Assembly: GCF_018417635.1 (NCBI RefSeq)
Contig: NZ_CP071007.1
Span: forward strand, 1,550,501 to 1,614,500
Source of the DNA: Pseudomonas sp. SORT22
GTDB taxonomy: Bacteria; Pseudomonadota; Gammaproteobacteria; Pseudomonadales; Pseudomonadaceae
Direction of reading: 5' to 3'
Length of the DNA: 64,000 bases
Part shown: one piece after another, positions 34,776 to 43,738 of the stretch
Layout of the letters: each line of letters opens with the position of its first letter
How positions within the stretch are numbered: the first letter of the stretch is position 1
Made by a program: the position numbers and the translations under genes
The notes under the pieces: model-generated
What the model was told of the DNA's origin: nothing
What the model saw: only the letters and a program-made list of their open reading frames with translations
The model's database searches: none

Positions 34776-36656
34776 ATGAGTCAATCTTCACAATTCAGCC
34801 TGCTTGGCAAACGGCGCTTCTTGCCGTTCTTCGTCACCCAGTCGCTGGGTGCGTTCAATGACAACCTGTTCAAACAGTCGGTCATCCTGCTGTTTCTCTA
34901 CAAAATCGCCAGCTCCCATGGCCAGGACACTGCCATCTGGGTCAATGCCTGTGCCTTGATGTTCATCCTGCCGTTCTTCCTGTTCTCGGCGCTGGCCGGG
35001 CAGTTTGGCGAGAAGTACGCCAAGGACGCTTTGATCCGCGTGATCAAGCTGGCCGAGATCGCCATCATGGCGGTCGGCGCCATCGGCATCTTGAACCAGA
35101 TTCCGGGGCTGATGCTCCTGGCGTTGTTCGGCATGGGCACCCACTCGGCGCTGTTCGGCCCGGTGAAGTACTCGATCATGCCCCAGGCCTTGCGCGAAGA
35201 AGAGCTGGTCGGCGGCAATGGCCTGGTGGAAATGGGCACCTTCCTGGCGATCCTGGCCGGCACCATTTGTGCCGGGGTGCTGATGTCCAGCGCCCATTAC
35301 GGCGTCTGGGCGTCGTCGGCAGTGCTGCTGGTGGCGGTGCTCGGCTACCTGTCCAGCCGCGCCATCCCGCGCGCCGCTGCGTCCACGCCGGCGCTGAAAA
35401 TCAACTGGAACATCGCCAGCCAGACGATCGCCACCTTGCGCATCGGCCTCAAGCAGACGCCAGCGGTGTCGCGCTCGATTGTCGGCAACTCGTGGTTCTG
35501 GTTCGTCGGTGCGGTGTACCTGACGCAAATTCCCGGTTACGCCCAGCAATGGCTGCATGGCGACGAGACCGTGGTGACCCTGATCCTGACCCTGTTCTCG
35601 GTGGGCATCGCCGTCGGCTCGCTGCTGTGCGAGCGCATGAGCGGGCACAAGGTGGAAATCGGCCTGGTGCCGTTCGGCTCCTTTGGCCTGAGCCTGTTCG
35701 GCCTGCTCTGGTGGTGGCACTCCGGCGAGATCCAGCCGGCGGCCGCGCCGTATGACTGGCTGGCGGTGCTGGGTATTGGCCAGGCCTGGTGGGTGCTGGG
35801 GTCGATTCTCGGCCTGGGCGTGTTCGGCGGCTTCTATATCGTGCCGCTGTATGCGCTGATCCAGTCGCGCACCCCCGAGGATCAACGCTCGCGGGTAATT
35901 GCTGCCAACAACATCCTCAACGCGCTGTTCATGGTGGTCTCGGCGGTCTTCAGCGTGGTGCTGCTGAGTGTCCTCAAGCTGAGCATCCCGCAGTTGTTCC
36001 TGGTGGTGTCGCTGCTCAATATTGCGGTGAACTTCTACATCTTCCGCATCGTGCCTGAATTCACCATGCGCTTCATGATCTGGCTGCTCAGCCATTCCAT
36101 GTACCGCGTCGAGCACCGCGACCTGCAGCAGATTCCGGACCAGGGCGCAGCGCTGCTGGTGTGCAACCATGTGTCGTTCGTCGATGCGTTGCTGATCGGT
36201 GGCGCGGTGCGCCGGCCGATCCGCTTCGTCATGTACTACAAGATCTACCGCTTGCCGGTGCTCAACTTCATTTTCCGCACCGCCGGGGCGATCCCGATTG
36301 CCGGGCGCAATGAAGATGCCGAGACCTACGAGCGGGCCTTCAAGCAGATTGCCGCGTACCTGGCCGATGGCGAGCTGGTGTGTATCTTCCCTGAAGGCAA
36401 GCTGACCAGTGACGGTGAAATCGACGAGTTCAAGGGCGGCCTGCGGCGGATCATCGAGCAGACGCCGGTGCCGGTGATCCCGATGGCATTGCAGGGCTTG
36501 TGGGGGAGTTTCTTCAGCCGCGATCCGGCCAAGGGTTTCTTTCGCCGCTTGTGGTCGCGGGTGACCCTGGTGGCCGGTTCTGCCGTCCCGGTGGAAGCGG
36601 CAGAGCCGGCGTTGCTGCGTGAGCGGGTCAGCGCCTTGCGCGGCGACTCACGCTGA
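34776..36656 (+). CDS. MFS transporter fused to PlsC-type 1-acyl-glycerol-phosphate acyltransferase (LplT–Aas-like)
   Basis: A 626-residue fusion. Residues ~1–410 are an MFS module (FLPFFVTQSLGAFNDNLFKQ is the LplT-type start); residues ~430–620 are an acyltransferase with the HX4D motif in CNHVSFVDALLIGG, then FRTAGAIPIAGRNED and FPEGKLTSDGE. In E. coli, LplT flips lysophospholipid inwards and Aas re-acylates it; here both are one chain, without Aas's acyl-ACP ligase part. A role in recycling lysophospholipids is inferred. ATG at 34776 follows the hairpin leader. Confidence 0.92.
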   Translation: MSQSSQFSLLGKRRFLPFFVTQSLGAFNDNLFKQSVILLFLYKIASSHGQDTAIWVNACALMFILPFFLFSALAGQFGEKYAKDALIRVIKLAEIAIMAVGAIGILNQIPGLMLLALFGMGTHSALFGPVKYSIMPQALREEELVGGNGLVEMGTFLAILAGTICAGVLMSSAHYGVWASSAVLLVAVLGYLSSRAIPRAAASTPALKINWNIASQTIATLRIGLKQTPAVSRSIVGNSWFWFVGAVYLTQIPGYAQQWLHGDETVVTLILTLFSVGIAVGSLLCERMSGHKVEIGLVPFGSFGLSLFGLLWWWHSGEIQPAAAPYDWLAVLGIGQAWWVLGSILGLGVFGGFYIVPLYALIQSRTPEDQRSRVIAANNILNALFMVVSAVFSVVLLSVLKLSIPQLFLVVSLLNIAVNFYIFRIVPEFTMRFMIWLLSHSMYRVEHRDLQQIPDQGAALLVCNHVSFVDALLIGGAVRRPIRFVMYYKIYRLPVLNFIFRTAGAIPIAGRNEDAETYERAFKQIAAYLADGELVCIFPEGKLTSDGEIDEFKGGLRRIIEQTPVPVIPMALQGLWGSFFSRDPAKGFFRRLWSRVTLVAGSAVPVEAAEPALLRERVSALRGDSR

Positions 36657-36671
36657 CAGGGCAGGGCGGGG

Positions 36672-36989
36672 TCAGCTGGCGCTGACCTTGAGCCCGACCA
36701 GGCCACAGATGATCAGCGCCACGCTGACCAGGCGCACCAGGGCCATGGATTCGCCGAACAGGATGATCCCGGCGATCACCGTGCCGACGGCGCCGACCCC
36801 GGTCCAGATGGCATAGGCGGTGCCCAGCGGCAATTCCTTCATGGCCAGGCCCAGCAGGCCGAGGCTGATGACCATGGCGCCGACGGTGAGTACGGTGGGT
36901 AGCGGGCGGGAAAAGCCGTCGGTGTATTTCAGGCCGACGGCCCAGCCGACTTCGAACAGGCCGGCGAAAAACAGGATGATCCAGGACAT
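36672..36989 (-). CDS. sugE: guanidinium exporter, SMR family (SugE/Gdx)
   Basis: A 105-residue four-helix small multidrug resistance protein. The family glutamate is in [20 protein letters not shown] (Glu13), followed by [19 protein letters not shown] and a last helix. The Gdx subgroup exports guanidinium in exchange for protons rather than broad drugs. Subgroup assignment is supported by the guanidine-II riboswitch just upstream (37009–37060). A GGAG site lies 8 bases before the ATG read from 36989. Confidence 0.94.
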   Translation of the reverse strand: MSWIILFFAGLFEVGWAVGLKYTDGFSRPLPTVLTVGAMVISLGLLGLAMKELPLGTAYAIWTGVGAVGTVIAGIILFGESMALVRLVSVALIICGLVGLKVSAS

Positions 36990-37008
36990 GCAGAGTCTCC
37001 ATCAAGTG

Positions 37009-37060
37009 ATGGGGCCGTCCCCGGAATGGTCACGCGGTGCGTCGTGAGGCCGTCCTCACA
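37009..37060 (-). promoter_or_regulatory. guanidine-II (mini-ykkC) riboswitch
   Basis: Read on the minus strand, two hairpins with identical ACGG loops: GTGAGG-ACGG-CCTCAC (37059–37044) and GGGG-ACGG-CCCC (37022–37011), 21 nt apart. The two-hairpin ACGR-loop plan is the definition of the guanidine-II class, and it sits in the leader of a guanidinium exporter. The second hairpin is ~10 nt from the ribosome site, so guanidine binding probably frees translation. Confidence 0.93.
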
Positions 37061-37068
37061 GGGGGCAT

Positions 37069-37160
37069 AAGCTATCAGCTGCAAGCGACAAGCTGCAAGC
37101 AAAGGCAGCGCGGGTGGCTGTTGCTCTTTCTTGCAGCTTGAAGCTTGAAGCGTGCAGCTT
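37069..37160. repeat. GCTGCAAG/CTTGCAGC repeat cluster
   Basis: Between rdgC and sugE: repeated AGCTGCAAGC on the left (37077, 37091) and inverted copies CTTGCAGCTT and GTGCAGCTT on the right (37130–37160), plus direct AGCTTGA repeats. Together they can form an imperfect stem. Such clusters are common between genes in pseudomonads and may end rdgC transcription. Confidence 0.6.
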
Positions 37161-37164
37161 AAAG

Positions 37165-38085
37165 TCAGATCCCCTGTGGGATCTCTTCCCCGCCCAATGC
37201 CTCGAACAGCGCCGGCAGGAACTCGCCAAAGGTCAGCATCATCAGGGTGAAGCTGGCATCGAGCTGGCCCAGGGCCTCGTCGCCGCCGTCTTCTTCGGCC
37301 TGGTCCTGCAGCAGTTCTTCAAAGCGCAGGCGCTTGATGACCATCTTGTCGTCGAGCACGAACGACAGTTTGTCCTGCCAGGCCAGCGACAGTTGCGTGA
37401 CCACCTTGCCGGTACCCAGGTGCAGCTGGATCTCGTCGCTGGTCAAGTCCTGGCGCTTGCAGCGGACGATGCCGCCGTCTTCATGGGTGTCGCGCAGCTC
37501 GCACTCGTCCAGTACATAGAAGTCCGGCGCCGCTTGCTGGGTTTTGACCCAGTCGGTCATGGTCGCGCTCGGGGCGATCTTGACGGTCACCGGGCGCACC
37601 GGCAGCGAGCCGATGACTTCACGCAGGGTCGACAGCAGGTCTTCGGCACGCTTGGCGCTGGCCGAGTTGACCAGGATCAGGCCTTGCTTGGGGGCGATGG
37701 CGGCGAAGATCATCGAGCGGCGGATAAAGGCACGCGGCAGGAAGGCCTGGATGATCTCGTCCTTGATCTGGTCACGCTCCTTCTTATAGACCTTGCGCAT
37801 CTGCTCGGCTTCGATCTCGTCGATCTTCTCTTTAACCGCATCGCGCACGACGCTGCCGGGCAAAATGCGTTCTTCTTTACGCGCGGCGATCAGCAGGAAG
37901 TCACCGCTGACATGCACCAGGGGCGCGTCTTCACCTTTGCCGAACGGGGCGACGAAGCCGTACGTGGTCAACTCCTGGCTGGCGCAGGGGCGAGCCGGCT
38001 TGCTGGCCAGAGCGGTTTCCAGTGCCTCGGGGTCGAACGGGATGTCCTGGGTCAGGCGGTAGGTCAGCAGGTTTTTGAACCACAT
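37165..38085 (-). CDS. rdgC: recombination-associated protein RdgC
   Basis: A 306-residue DNA-binding protein that forms a ring-shaped dimer on duplex DNA and restrains RecA. The sequence from [20 protein letters not shown] through [29 protein letters not shown] and [18 protein letters not shown] is typical, and the length matches. ATG read from 38085 is preceded by GGAGAGA. It faces away from the tRNA genes to its right. Confidence 0.97.
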   Translation of the reverse strand: MWFKNLLTYRLTQDIPFDPEALETALASKPARPCASQELTTYGFVAPFGKGEDAPLVHVSGDFLLIAARKEERILPGSVVRDAVKEKIDEIEAEQMRKVYKKERDQIKDEIIQAFLPRAFIRRSMIFAAIAPKQGLILVNSASAKRAEDLLSTLREVIGSLPVRPVTVKIAPSATMTDWVKTQQAAPDFYVLDECELRDTHEDGGIVRCKRQDLTSDEIQLHLGTGKVVTQLSLAWQDKLSFVLDDKMVIKRLRFEELLQDQAEEDGGDEALGQLDASFTLMMLTFGEFLPALFEALGGEEIPQGI

Positions 38086-38197
38086 GGGGTGAATCTCTCC
38101 TCAACACATAAGGAGGGCATTAAACTCCGAGCGGGCGCTTCAGGCCAAGCACCGCTAAGTCTTTGGAACGCCTGAAAAATTTTTTTAAAAAAGTGCT

Positions 38198-38226
38198 TGC
38201 CAGAGTGTCCGGTGCTCCGTAGAATG
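38198..38226 (+). promoter_or_regulatory. sigma-70 promoter of the tRNA-Val/tRNA-Asp unit
   Basis: TTGCCA (38198) and TAGAAT (38221) separated by 17 bp, with an A/T-rich upstream stretch at 38176–38193 (like an UP element) and a GC-rich discriminator GCGCGCC, as expected for a stable-RNA promoter under stringent control. Confidence 0.8.
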
Positions 38227-38245
38227 CGCGCCACACCGAGACGAA

Positions 38246-38321
38246 GGGTGATTAGCTCAGCTGGGAGAGCATCTGCCTTACAAGCAGAGGGTCGGCGGTT
38301 CGATCCCGTCATCACCCACCA
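38246..38321 (+). tRNA. tRNA-Val (anticodon TAC)
   Basis: 76 nt with encoded CCA. Acceptor stem GGGTGAT / ATCACCC, D-arm AGCTCAGCTGGGAGAGC, anticodon loop CTTACAA giving TAC, T-loop GGTTCGATCC. Sixteen bases from the next tRNA. Confidence 0.97.
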
Positions 38322-38337
38322 CTTCTCAGTGTATCGC

Positions 38338-38414
38338 GCAGCGGTAGTTCAGTCGGTTAGAATACCGGCCTGTCACGCCGGGGGTCGCGGGTTCGAGTCC
38401 CGTCCGCTGCGCCA
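38338..38414 (+). tRNA. tRNA-Asp (anticodon GTC)
   Basis: 77 nt with encoded CCA. Acceptor GCAGCGG / CCGCTGC with discriminator G, D-arm TAGTTCAGTCGGTTAGAATA, anticodon loop CTGTCAC giving GTC, T-arm GCGGGTTCGAGTCCCGT. Co-transcribed with tRNA-Val. Confidence 0.97.
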
Positions 38415-38456
38415 TATTTAGCTTCAGGGCCCACTGAACACCCTGAAGCCACAAAG

Positions 38457-38482
38457 AAAGCGACCTTAGGGTCGCTTTTTTT
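38457..38482 (+). terminator. intrinsic terminator of the tRNA unit
   Basis: Stem AAAGCGACC-TTAG-GGTCGCTTT followed by a T-run (TTTTTG). Forty-three bases after tRNA-Asp. Confidence 0.93.
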
Positions 38483-38571
38483 GTTTCTGGAATTCGTCCA
38501 GAATCCACCAGTACGCTGGGACGCTACTGTTTTTCTCCGTGCCAGCCCCACTTCTGAGCAAGAGATCACAC

Positions 38572-40263
38572 ATGCAGGATGCAAGCACCTCCCCGGCGCC
38601 AATGCTGGGTATCGACCTGGGTACCACCAACAGCCTGGTGGCGGTCTGGCAGGACGGCCGGGCACAACTGATCCCCAACGCCCTGGGCGACGTGCTCACG
38701 CCTTCAGTGGTCAGCCTCGACGAAGACGGCAGCATCCTGGTTGGCAAGGCCGCGCGTTCACGCCTGACCACCCACCCGCAACGCACGGCTGCTGCCTTCA
38801 AGCGTTTCATGGGCAGCGAAAAAAAGATCAGCCTCGGTGAGCAGGCCTTCAGCCCGGAAGAGCTCTCGGCGCTGGTGCTCGGTGCGCTCAAGGCCGATGC
38901 CGAAGCCTTCCTCGGCTGCCCGATCAGCGAAGCGGTGATTTCCGTACCGGCCTATTTCAGCGACGAGCAGCGCAAGCGCACCAGCTTTGCCGCCGAGCTT
39001 GCCGGGCTGAAAGTCCAGCGCCTGATCAACGAACCGACCGCCGCGGCCATGGCCTACGGCCTGCACGAGCAGAAGTTCGAACGCACGCTGATTTTCGACC
39101 TCGGTGGCGGTACCTTCGACGTCACGGTGCTGGAATACGCGCTGCCGTTGATCGAGGTGCATGCCTCGACCGGCGACAACTTCCTCGGTGGCGAAGACTT
39201 TACCGGCGCTTTGCTTCAGGCCTGCCTGCAAGACTGGCAGCTCAAGCCGACGATGCTCGCGCCCCAGGCCCTGGCCAGCCTTGCCGACGCCATCGAGCAG
39301 CTCAAGTGCAAGCTGGGCGAAGGCGAGCAGCACCTGAGCTGGAACGGTGATGGCGTCAGCCGCCAGTGGCTGCTGGATGAAGCCCGCGCGCAGAAGATCT
39401 GGGCGCCGTTGCTGGCGCGGATTCGCGCGCCGATCGAGCAGGCCCTGCGCGATGCGCGGCTGCGTGCCAGTGACCTCGACAGCCTGGTGCTGGTCGGCGG
39501 CGCCACGCGCATGCCGGTGGTCCAGCAGATGGTCTCGACCCTGTTTGGCCGCCTGCCTTACCGCCACCTCGACCCGGACACCATCGTTGCCCTCGGTGCT
39601 GCCACCCAGGCGGCATGCAAGGCGCGCGATTCGGCGATCGAAGAGCTGATCCTCACCGATGTCTGCCCCTACACCCTGGGAATTGCGGCAATGGATGGCG
39701 ACTACCAGACCGAGATCTTTGCGCCGATCATCGACCGCAATACGGTGATCCCGACCTCACGGATCAAGCCGTTCTACAGCACCCATGTTGAGCAAAAAGC
39801 CATCAGCATCCGTGTCTACCAAGGTGAACGGCCGTGGGTCGAAGACAACATCTTTGTCGACGTCTTCACGATCCCGCTGACCCCCAACGGCAAGATCCAG
39901 CGCCTGGACGTGCGCTTCAGCTATGACATCAACGGCCTGCTGGAAGTCGATGTGACCTTGCCGCAGACGCGTGAGCAATTCAGCCACGTGATCGATCGCA
40001 GCCCCACCGGGCTTGACGACGAGGCGCGCCAGGCCAGCCATGAGCGCCTGGCCGGGCTGAAGATCCACCCGCGCGACGCCTTGCCCAACCGCACCTTGCT
40101 GGCCCGCCTGGAGCGGGCCTGGGCGCAGAGCCTGGGGCCTGAGCGCGATGCGATCGGCGACTGGCTCAAAGAGTTCAGCGCGATCCTGGCCGGCCAGGAG
40201 TCGAGCGAGATCGCCGGGGCCCGCCAGCGCCTGATCGAGGCGCTGGACGACATGCGTTACTGA
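38572..40263 (+). CDS. hscC: specialised Hsp70 chaperone HscC
   Basis: A 563-residue Hsp70. Nucleotide-binding domain: GIDLGTTNSLVAVW at the start, FDLGGGTFDVTVLEYA (~residues 178–193), and VLVGGATRMPVVQQMV. The substrate-binding part is shorter than in DnaK and lacks most of the helical lid, as in E. coli HscC. The ATG at 38572 is used; an upstream in-frame GTG is unlikely. It converges (7-bp overlap) on a J-like protein gene. With the DUF1266 gene this recalls the E. coli ybeU–djlC–hscC group, so these proteins probably work together. Confidence 0.95.
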   Translation: MQDASTSPAPMLGIDLGTTNSLVAVWQDGRAQLIPNALGDVLTPSVVSLDEDGSILVGKAARSRLTTHPQRTAAAFKRFMGSEKKISLGEQAFSPEELSALVLGALKADAEAFLGCPISEAVISVPAYFSDEQRKRTSFAAELAGLKVQRLINEPTAAAMAYGLHEQKFERTLIFDLGGGTFDVTVLEYALPLIEVHASTGDNFLGGEDFTGALLQACLQDWQLKPTMLAPQALASLADAIEQLKCKLGEGEQHLSWNGDGVSRQWLLDEARAQKIWAPLLARIRAPIEQALRDARLRASDLDSLVLVGGATRMPVVQQMVSTLFGRLPYRHLDPDTIVALGAATQAACKARDSAIEELILTDVCPYTLGIAAMDGDYQTEIFAPIIDRNTVIPTSRIKPFYSTHVEQKAISIRVYQGERPWVEDNIFVDVFTIPLTPNGKIQRLDVRFSYDINGLLEVDVTLPQTREQFSHVIDRSPTGLDDEARQASHERLAGLKIHPRDALPNRTLLARLERAWAQSLGPERDAIGDWLKEFSAILAGQESSEIAGARQRLIEALDDMRY

Positions 40264-42956
40264 CCGTTGAGCCGCCGCAGGGCGGCCTGCAGGCCACCCT
40301 CCAAGGTGTCCTGCGGCTGATTGCCGGGCGGCACGCCGTAGCGGTTGGGCAGCGGTTCGCCCGGCAGCAGCAACAGCACCAGCGGCAAGAACTGCAGGAA
40401 CGGGATCAGCATCACGAAGATGATCATCATCGGGATGCCCCGGCCAATGTCGTGCAGGCGGCGCAGCGTGGCGCTGCCAAGCACACCGACGAACAGCAGG
40501 CCGAAGAATATCTGCTCGATCGCGCTGCCGGCCATCAAGGTCAGGATCGGCCCGAGAAGGACACTCACGGCCACCTGCACACCATAACCCTTGCGGCCCA
40601 GGCGGCTGCCCAGTTTCCACAGGTGCGAGGCCGGTACCGGCTGGCTGCCGGAGTTTTCCAGCAGCAGGCGTTCGGACCACGACAGCAAGGCGGTGATCGC
40701 TGCGCGAATGCCGGCGTCCATGCCCGGGTAATCCTTGCCGCGCTGCAGCTCTTTGAGCACTTTGGCCCGCGGTACCCCGGCGCGGCCGTAGCGGGCCAGG
40801 TCCTTGAGGCTGTCGAGCATGCTGTAGAACAGCGTGCTGTTGATCAGTTCGTCTTCTTCCAGCACCTTGCGTGGCGGGCGCACCGGCTCGCCCTTGATCA
40901 GGCCGTTGCGAAACGGCTCGAACCAGTCATCCGGGCAGGTCAAGGTAGAGATGCGTCGCAGCAGGCTGCCATGCTGTTCGGCGTTCAGGGTCGGGTCGTG
41001 ATAGAGGACGGCGCATAGCACCATCATGCCCAGCACGTCTTCATCAAAGGCGCGCGGGTCGTTCTCAAGGCAGGCGTAGAGTTTCAGGTTGCTGGGCAGC
41101 TTGGCGCTGTCCAGGGCTTGTTGCACCGTCGACAGGCGCTGGCCGATAAAGCACTGCAGCGGATCGTTGTCATCCAGCCAGCCGAGCAGGCCATCGACAT
41201 TGCCTTGCTGGCTTTGCAGGCGCAGCAACAGTTGCTGCAGGCGGGCGAACGGATGCTCCGCCGGGTAGGGCAGGCTGGCCAGCAACTGCGCCGGCACCAT
41301 CGCCAGCCAACGCTCGGGCTGTTCGACCAGGGCAAGCATGAACAGGTTCTGCCGGTGCCAGGTCCACAGGCCGTCGTCGGCAGGCGGGCGTGGCAGTTCG
41401 ATGCCGGCTTCGGCGAGGTCGGACAGCAGCTGCAGGGCAAAAGGCGTCGGCATCAGGTTGGCCGGCTTGATCAGCGCGGTCAGCTTCGGCAGGGTGGCGG
41501 CCGGGTAGCTGCGCATGCGCCGCAGCCAGTCGCGGGCGACTGTCTGGCATGGGCCTTCCTGCAGCACCTCGGGCAGTTGCGGTTGCGCCGCCGGGCTGTT
41601 GATAAAGGCGGTCAGGGCCAGGGCCAGCGGTGACTGCTCGAGCCAGCGCAACTGCTGTTCGGCCTGGTACTTGAAGCCTTCGATAATCAGCTGGTCGAGC
41701 GGATCGTCGCCCAGCGGCTCGGCCATGATCTGTCGCAGCAGGCCACTGTCACCGCGGTGCAGGGCCCACGCGTGGCGGTACAGGCGCTGCAGCTGGCGAT
41801 CCAGTTGGTCGTCGAGCAGCCAGGCCAGCAGCGGCAGTTCGTCCTTGCCGTCCAGGCGCCACTTGATGAACTCGCCGGCGATACCTTCCTGCTCGTCACG
41901 GGCGGCGTCGAACCAGCGCGTCAGGGTTTCCGGGCGCTGCGACGGGCTGCCCCAGATCTGTGCCGGATCGTTGAGGTCTTGCGGCCATTCATACACCGGC
42001 TCCAGGCGGTCGAGGGCCTGGATCAACAGCGCCAAGCGCTGCGGTTGATGCTTGGCGCACAGGTTGAGCAGCCAGCGTGCGGCTTCCGGATGCTGGTGCT
42101 CGCGCCACAGGCGGGTCCAGCACTGGCGGGCGAGTTCTTCCTGGCCGGTGTCGCTGGCCTGGCAGGCGAGCAGGTACAGCAGGTCGATATCGTCCGGCGC
42201 CTGGCGTTGCTGCTCGGCGATCAGGGCAAAGAAGCTGCTGCTGCCGATGCCGGCCTGGCACAGCTTGACCAGCAGGCGCTGGATATAGGCCGGGTCATCC
42301 GGGAACGGCTGGCAGGTGTGCAGGCTGACGAAGCTTTCGAACTCGAACAGCGGCCGGGTGTGGTAGAGGAAATCCAGGTTCCGGGCATACCACAGGGTTT
42401 CGACTTGCACTGGCATCGACCAGTGCTTCATCAAGCTGGTGTCGAACGGGTCCGGTTCGCTGATGCGCTCGAGGAATTCGTCAGCCTGGCGCGGATCTTC
42501 CAGGCGCAGCACTTCGTTTTCCCAGCCCAGGTGCCGGGCCATCAGTTGCACGCAGGCGTGCGACAACGGCCCGGTTTCCATCAGCCGGTACAGCAAGTGC
42601 CAGCTGACCTGCTCCTGGTCACCCAGGGTCAGGCCGCTGAAACCATCGATGAAGGCCTGCCAGGCCGGGGGATCGAAGCGGCGGGCAGGGTCGCCGAGCA
42701 ACTTGGAAAAGTCGCTCATGGTCTGTTCGATCAGGGCATTGCGCACCGGCGCCGAATCGTCGTGCTGTGCATCCTCAGCGGCCTCATCCGGCTCGTCGCG
42801 GGCCAGGCGCAGGGCGTGCTCGTAAGCCTCGCGCAAGGCCTGGAAACCCTGCGGGTCGGTTTCCGGGTGGTGCTGCGGCAGCAGTGCGCGGTAGGCGCCG
42901 CGGATGACATCGGGATCGTTGGTCGGCTCGATGCCCAGGTGAATCCAGCAACTCAT
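40257..42956 (-). CDS. large membrane-anchored J-domain-like protein (899 aa)
   Basis: N-terminal ~60 residues form a J-like domain, with DPDVIRGAYRALLPQHHPETDPQGFQALREAYEHA. The signature HPD that activates Hsp70 reads HPE (residues 30–32). The middle ~650 residues are helical and Trp/Leu-rich, resembling helical-repeat scaffolds without a recognised name. The C-terminus (about residue 800 on) has three or four membrane helices of DUF805-like type (LRRLHDIGRG). Neighbouring hscC makes it the likely co-chaperone. It overlaps the DUF1266 gene by 4 bp, so the two form an operon. Confidence 0.85.
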   Translation of the reverse strand: MSCWIHLGIEPTNDPDVIRGAYRALLPQHHPETDPQGFQALREAYEHALRLARDEPDEAAEDAQHDDSAPVRNALIEQTMSDFSKLLGDPARRFDPPAWQAFIDGFSGLTLGDQEQVSWHLLYRLMETGPLSHACVQLMARHLGWENEVLRLEDPRQADEFLERISEPDPFDTSLMKHWSMPVQVETLWYARNLDFLYHTRPLFEFESFVSLHTCQPFPDDPAYIQRLLVKLCQAGIGSSSFFALIAEQQRQAPDDIDLLYLLACQASDTGQEELARQCWTRLWREHQHPEAARWLLNLCAKHQPQRLALLIQALDRLEPVYEWPQDLNDPAQIWGSPSQRPETLTRWFDAARDEQEGIAGEFIKWRLDGKDELPLLAWLLDDQLDRQLQRLYRHAWALHRGDSGLLRQIMAEPLGDDPLDQLIIEGFKYQAEQQLRWLEQSPLALALTAFINSPAAQPQLPEVLQEGPCQTVARDWLRRMRSYPAATLPKLTALIKPANLMPTPFALQLLSDLAEAGIELPRPPADDGLWTWHRQNLFMLALVEQPERWLAMVPAQLLASLPYPAEHPFARLQQLLLRLQSQQGNVDGLLGWLDDNDPLQCFIGQRLSTVQQALDSAKLPSNLKLYACLENDPRAFDEDVLGMMVLCAVLYHDPTLNAEQHGSLLRRISTLTCPDDWFEPFRNGLIKGEPVRPPRKVLEEDELINSTLFYSMLDSLKDLARYGRAGVPRAKVLKELQRGKDYPGMDAGIRAAITALLSWSERLLLENSGSQPVPASHLWKLGSRLGRKGYGVQVAVSVLLGPILTLMAGSAIEQIFFGLLFVGVLGSATLRRLHDIGRGIPMMIIFVMLIPFLQFLPLVLLLLPGEPLPNRYGVPPGNQPQDTLEGGLQAALRRLNGQ

Positions 42957-43648
42957 GACCAGCCTCCTTGCAGGGTGTCAGGGCGTTCCGGCAGGTTCAG
43001 CGGCAGGTCCCAGGGGATGCTGGCGAAAAAGCCCAGGGCGTCGTGGCTCAGGTTCATCATGATGCAGCGGTTCCAGTGTTCGCTGCCCTGGCGCTCCAGG
43101 CATTGCGCCAGTTCTTCGTCGCTGGCGCTGGAGCAGTTCCACAGCGCCTTGCCGAACAGGTAGCCGGCCAGGTAGCGGTCCCAGCCGTTGTAGTAGTGGC
43201 GGGCGCGCACGGCCAGGCGGCCTTGCAGATAGTGGCTTTCATGAATGCTCAGGTAGCCTTTGCGCAACCCGGCACGCAGCAGGTAGCCCATGCGTCCCAG
43301 GTCCCAGGCGCGCACGCCACCCTGGCCGCAGTCGCCGAGGGTGCGCCGGGCGAATTCGTACTGGATGCGCTGGCGCGGGGTCAGCGCTTCGAGCACCTGC
43401 GGCCATTCGCTGGGCAGGCAGCGGGCGGCTTGCCAATAGGCGTCCTTGAGCTCCAGGGCATGGCCGGTGTCGGCCATGCTGAGCATGTTCAGCAGCTCCT
43501 GGCGATTGTGGATGCCCCACCACTTCTTGAGGTCGGTCTCGTCTTCGTCGTAAGTCTCGAAGTAGGTCGCGGCGGTGTAGCTGGCGCCGTTGAGGGCGGC
43601 CATGGGGGCGGAAAGGGCGTACAGCCAGTGCTGCTCGATTTCTTCCAT
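42953..43648 (-). CDS. DUF1266 domain-containing protein (YbeU/YbeR-like)
   Basis: A 231-residue soluble protein. DUF1266 landmarks are KKWWGIHNRQELLNMLSMADTGH, RIQYEFARRTLGDCGQGGVRAWDLGRMGYLLRAG and YYNGWDRYLAGYLFGKALWN. E. coli encodes two such proteins, YbeU and YbeR, next to hscC and J-domain genes; their role is unknown. The ATG read from 43648 has GGAGC in the right place; a longer frame upstream is rejected. First gene of the unit with the J-like protein. Confidence 0.88.
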   Translation of the reverse strand: MEEIEQHWLYALSAPMAALNGASYTAATYFETYDEDETDLKKWWGIHNRQELLNMLSMADTGHALELKDAYWQAARCLPSEWPQVLEALTPRQRIQYEFARRTLGDCGQGGVRAWDLGRMGYLLRAGLRKGYLSIHESHYLQGRLAVRARHYYNGWDRYLAGYLFGKALWNCSSASDEELAQCLERQGSEHWNRCIMMNLSHDALGFFASIPWDLPLNLPERPDTLQGGWS

Positions 43649-43738
43649 GAAAAAGCTCCGGGGCCGGTAGGAAAATGTGCGGGTGCCGGCCGTAATGGCG
43701 CGGATTGTAGAGAGCCGCGCGGTGCGCGGCAAACTGAC

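Noticed and set aside
38246..38414. tRNA genes as an integration site for a genomic island
   Set aside because: No integrase, no direct repeat of the tRNA 3' end downstream, and flanking genes are core Pseudomonas genes.
38466..38891. 141-codon minus-strand frame next to the tRNA genes
   Set aside because: Antisense to the start of hscC and crossing the tRNA terminator.
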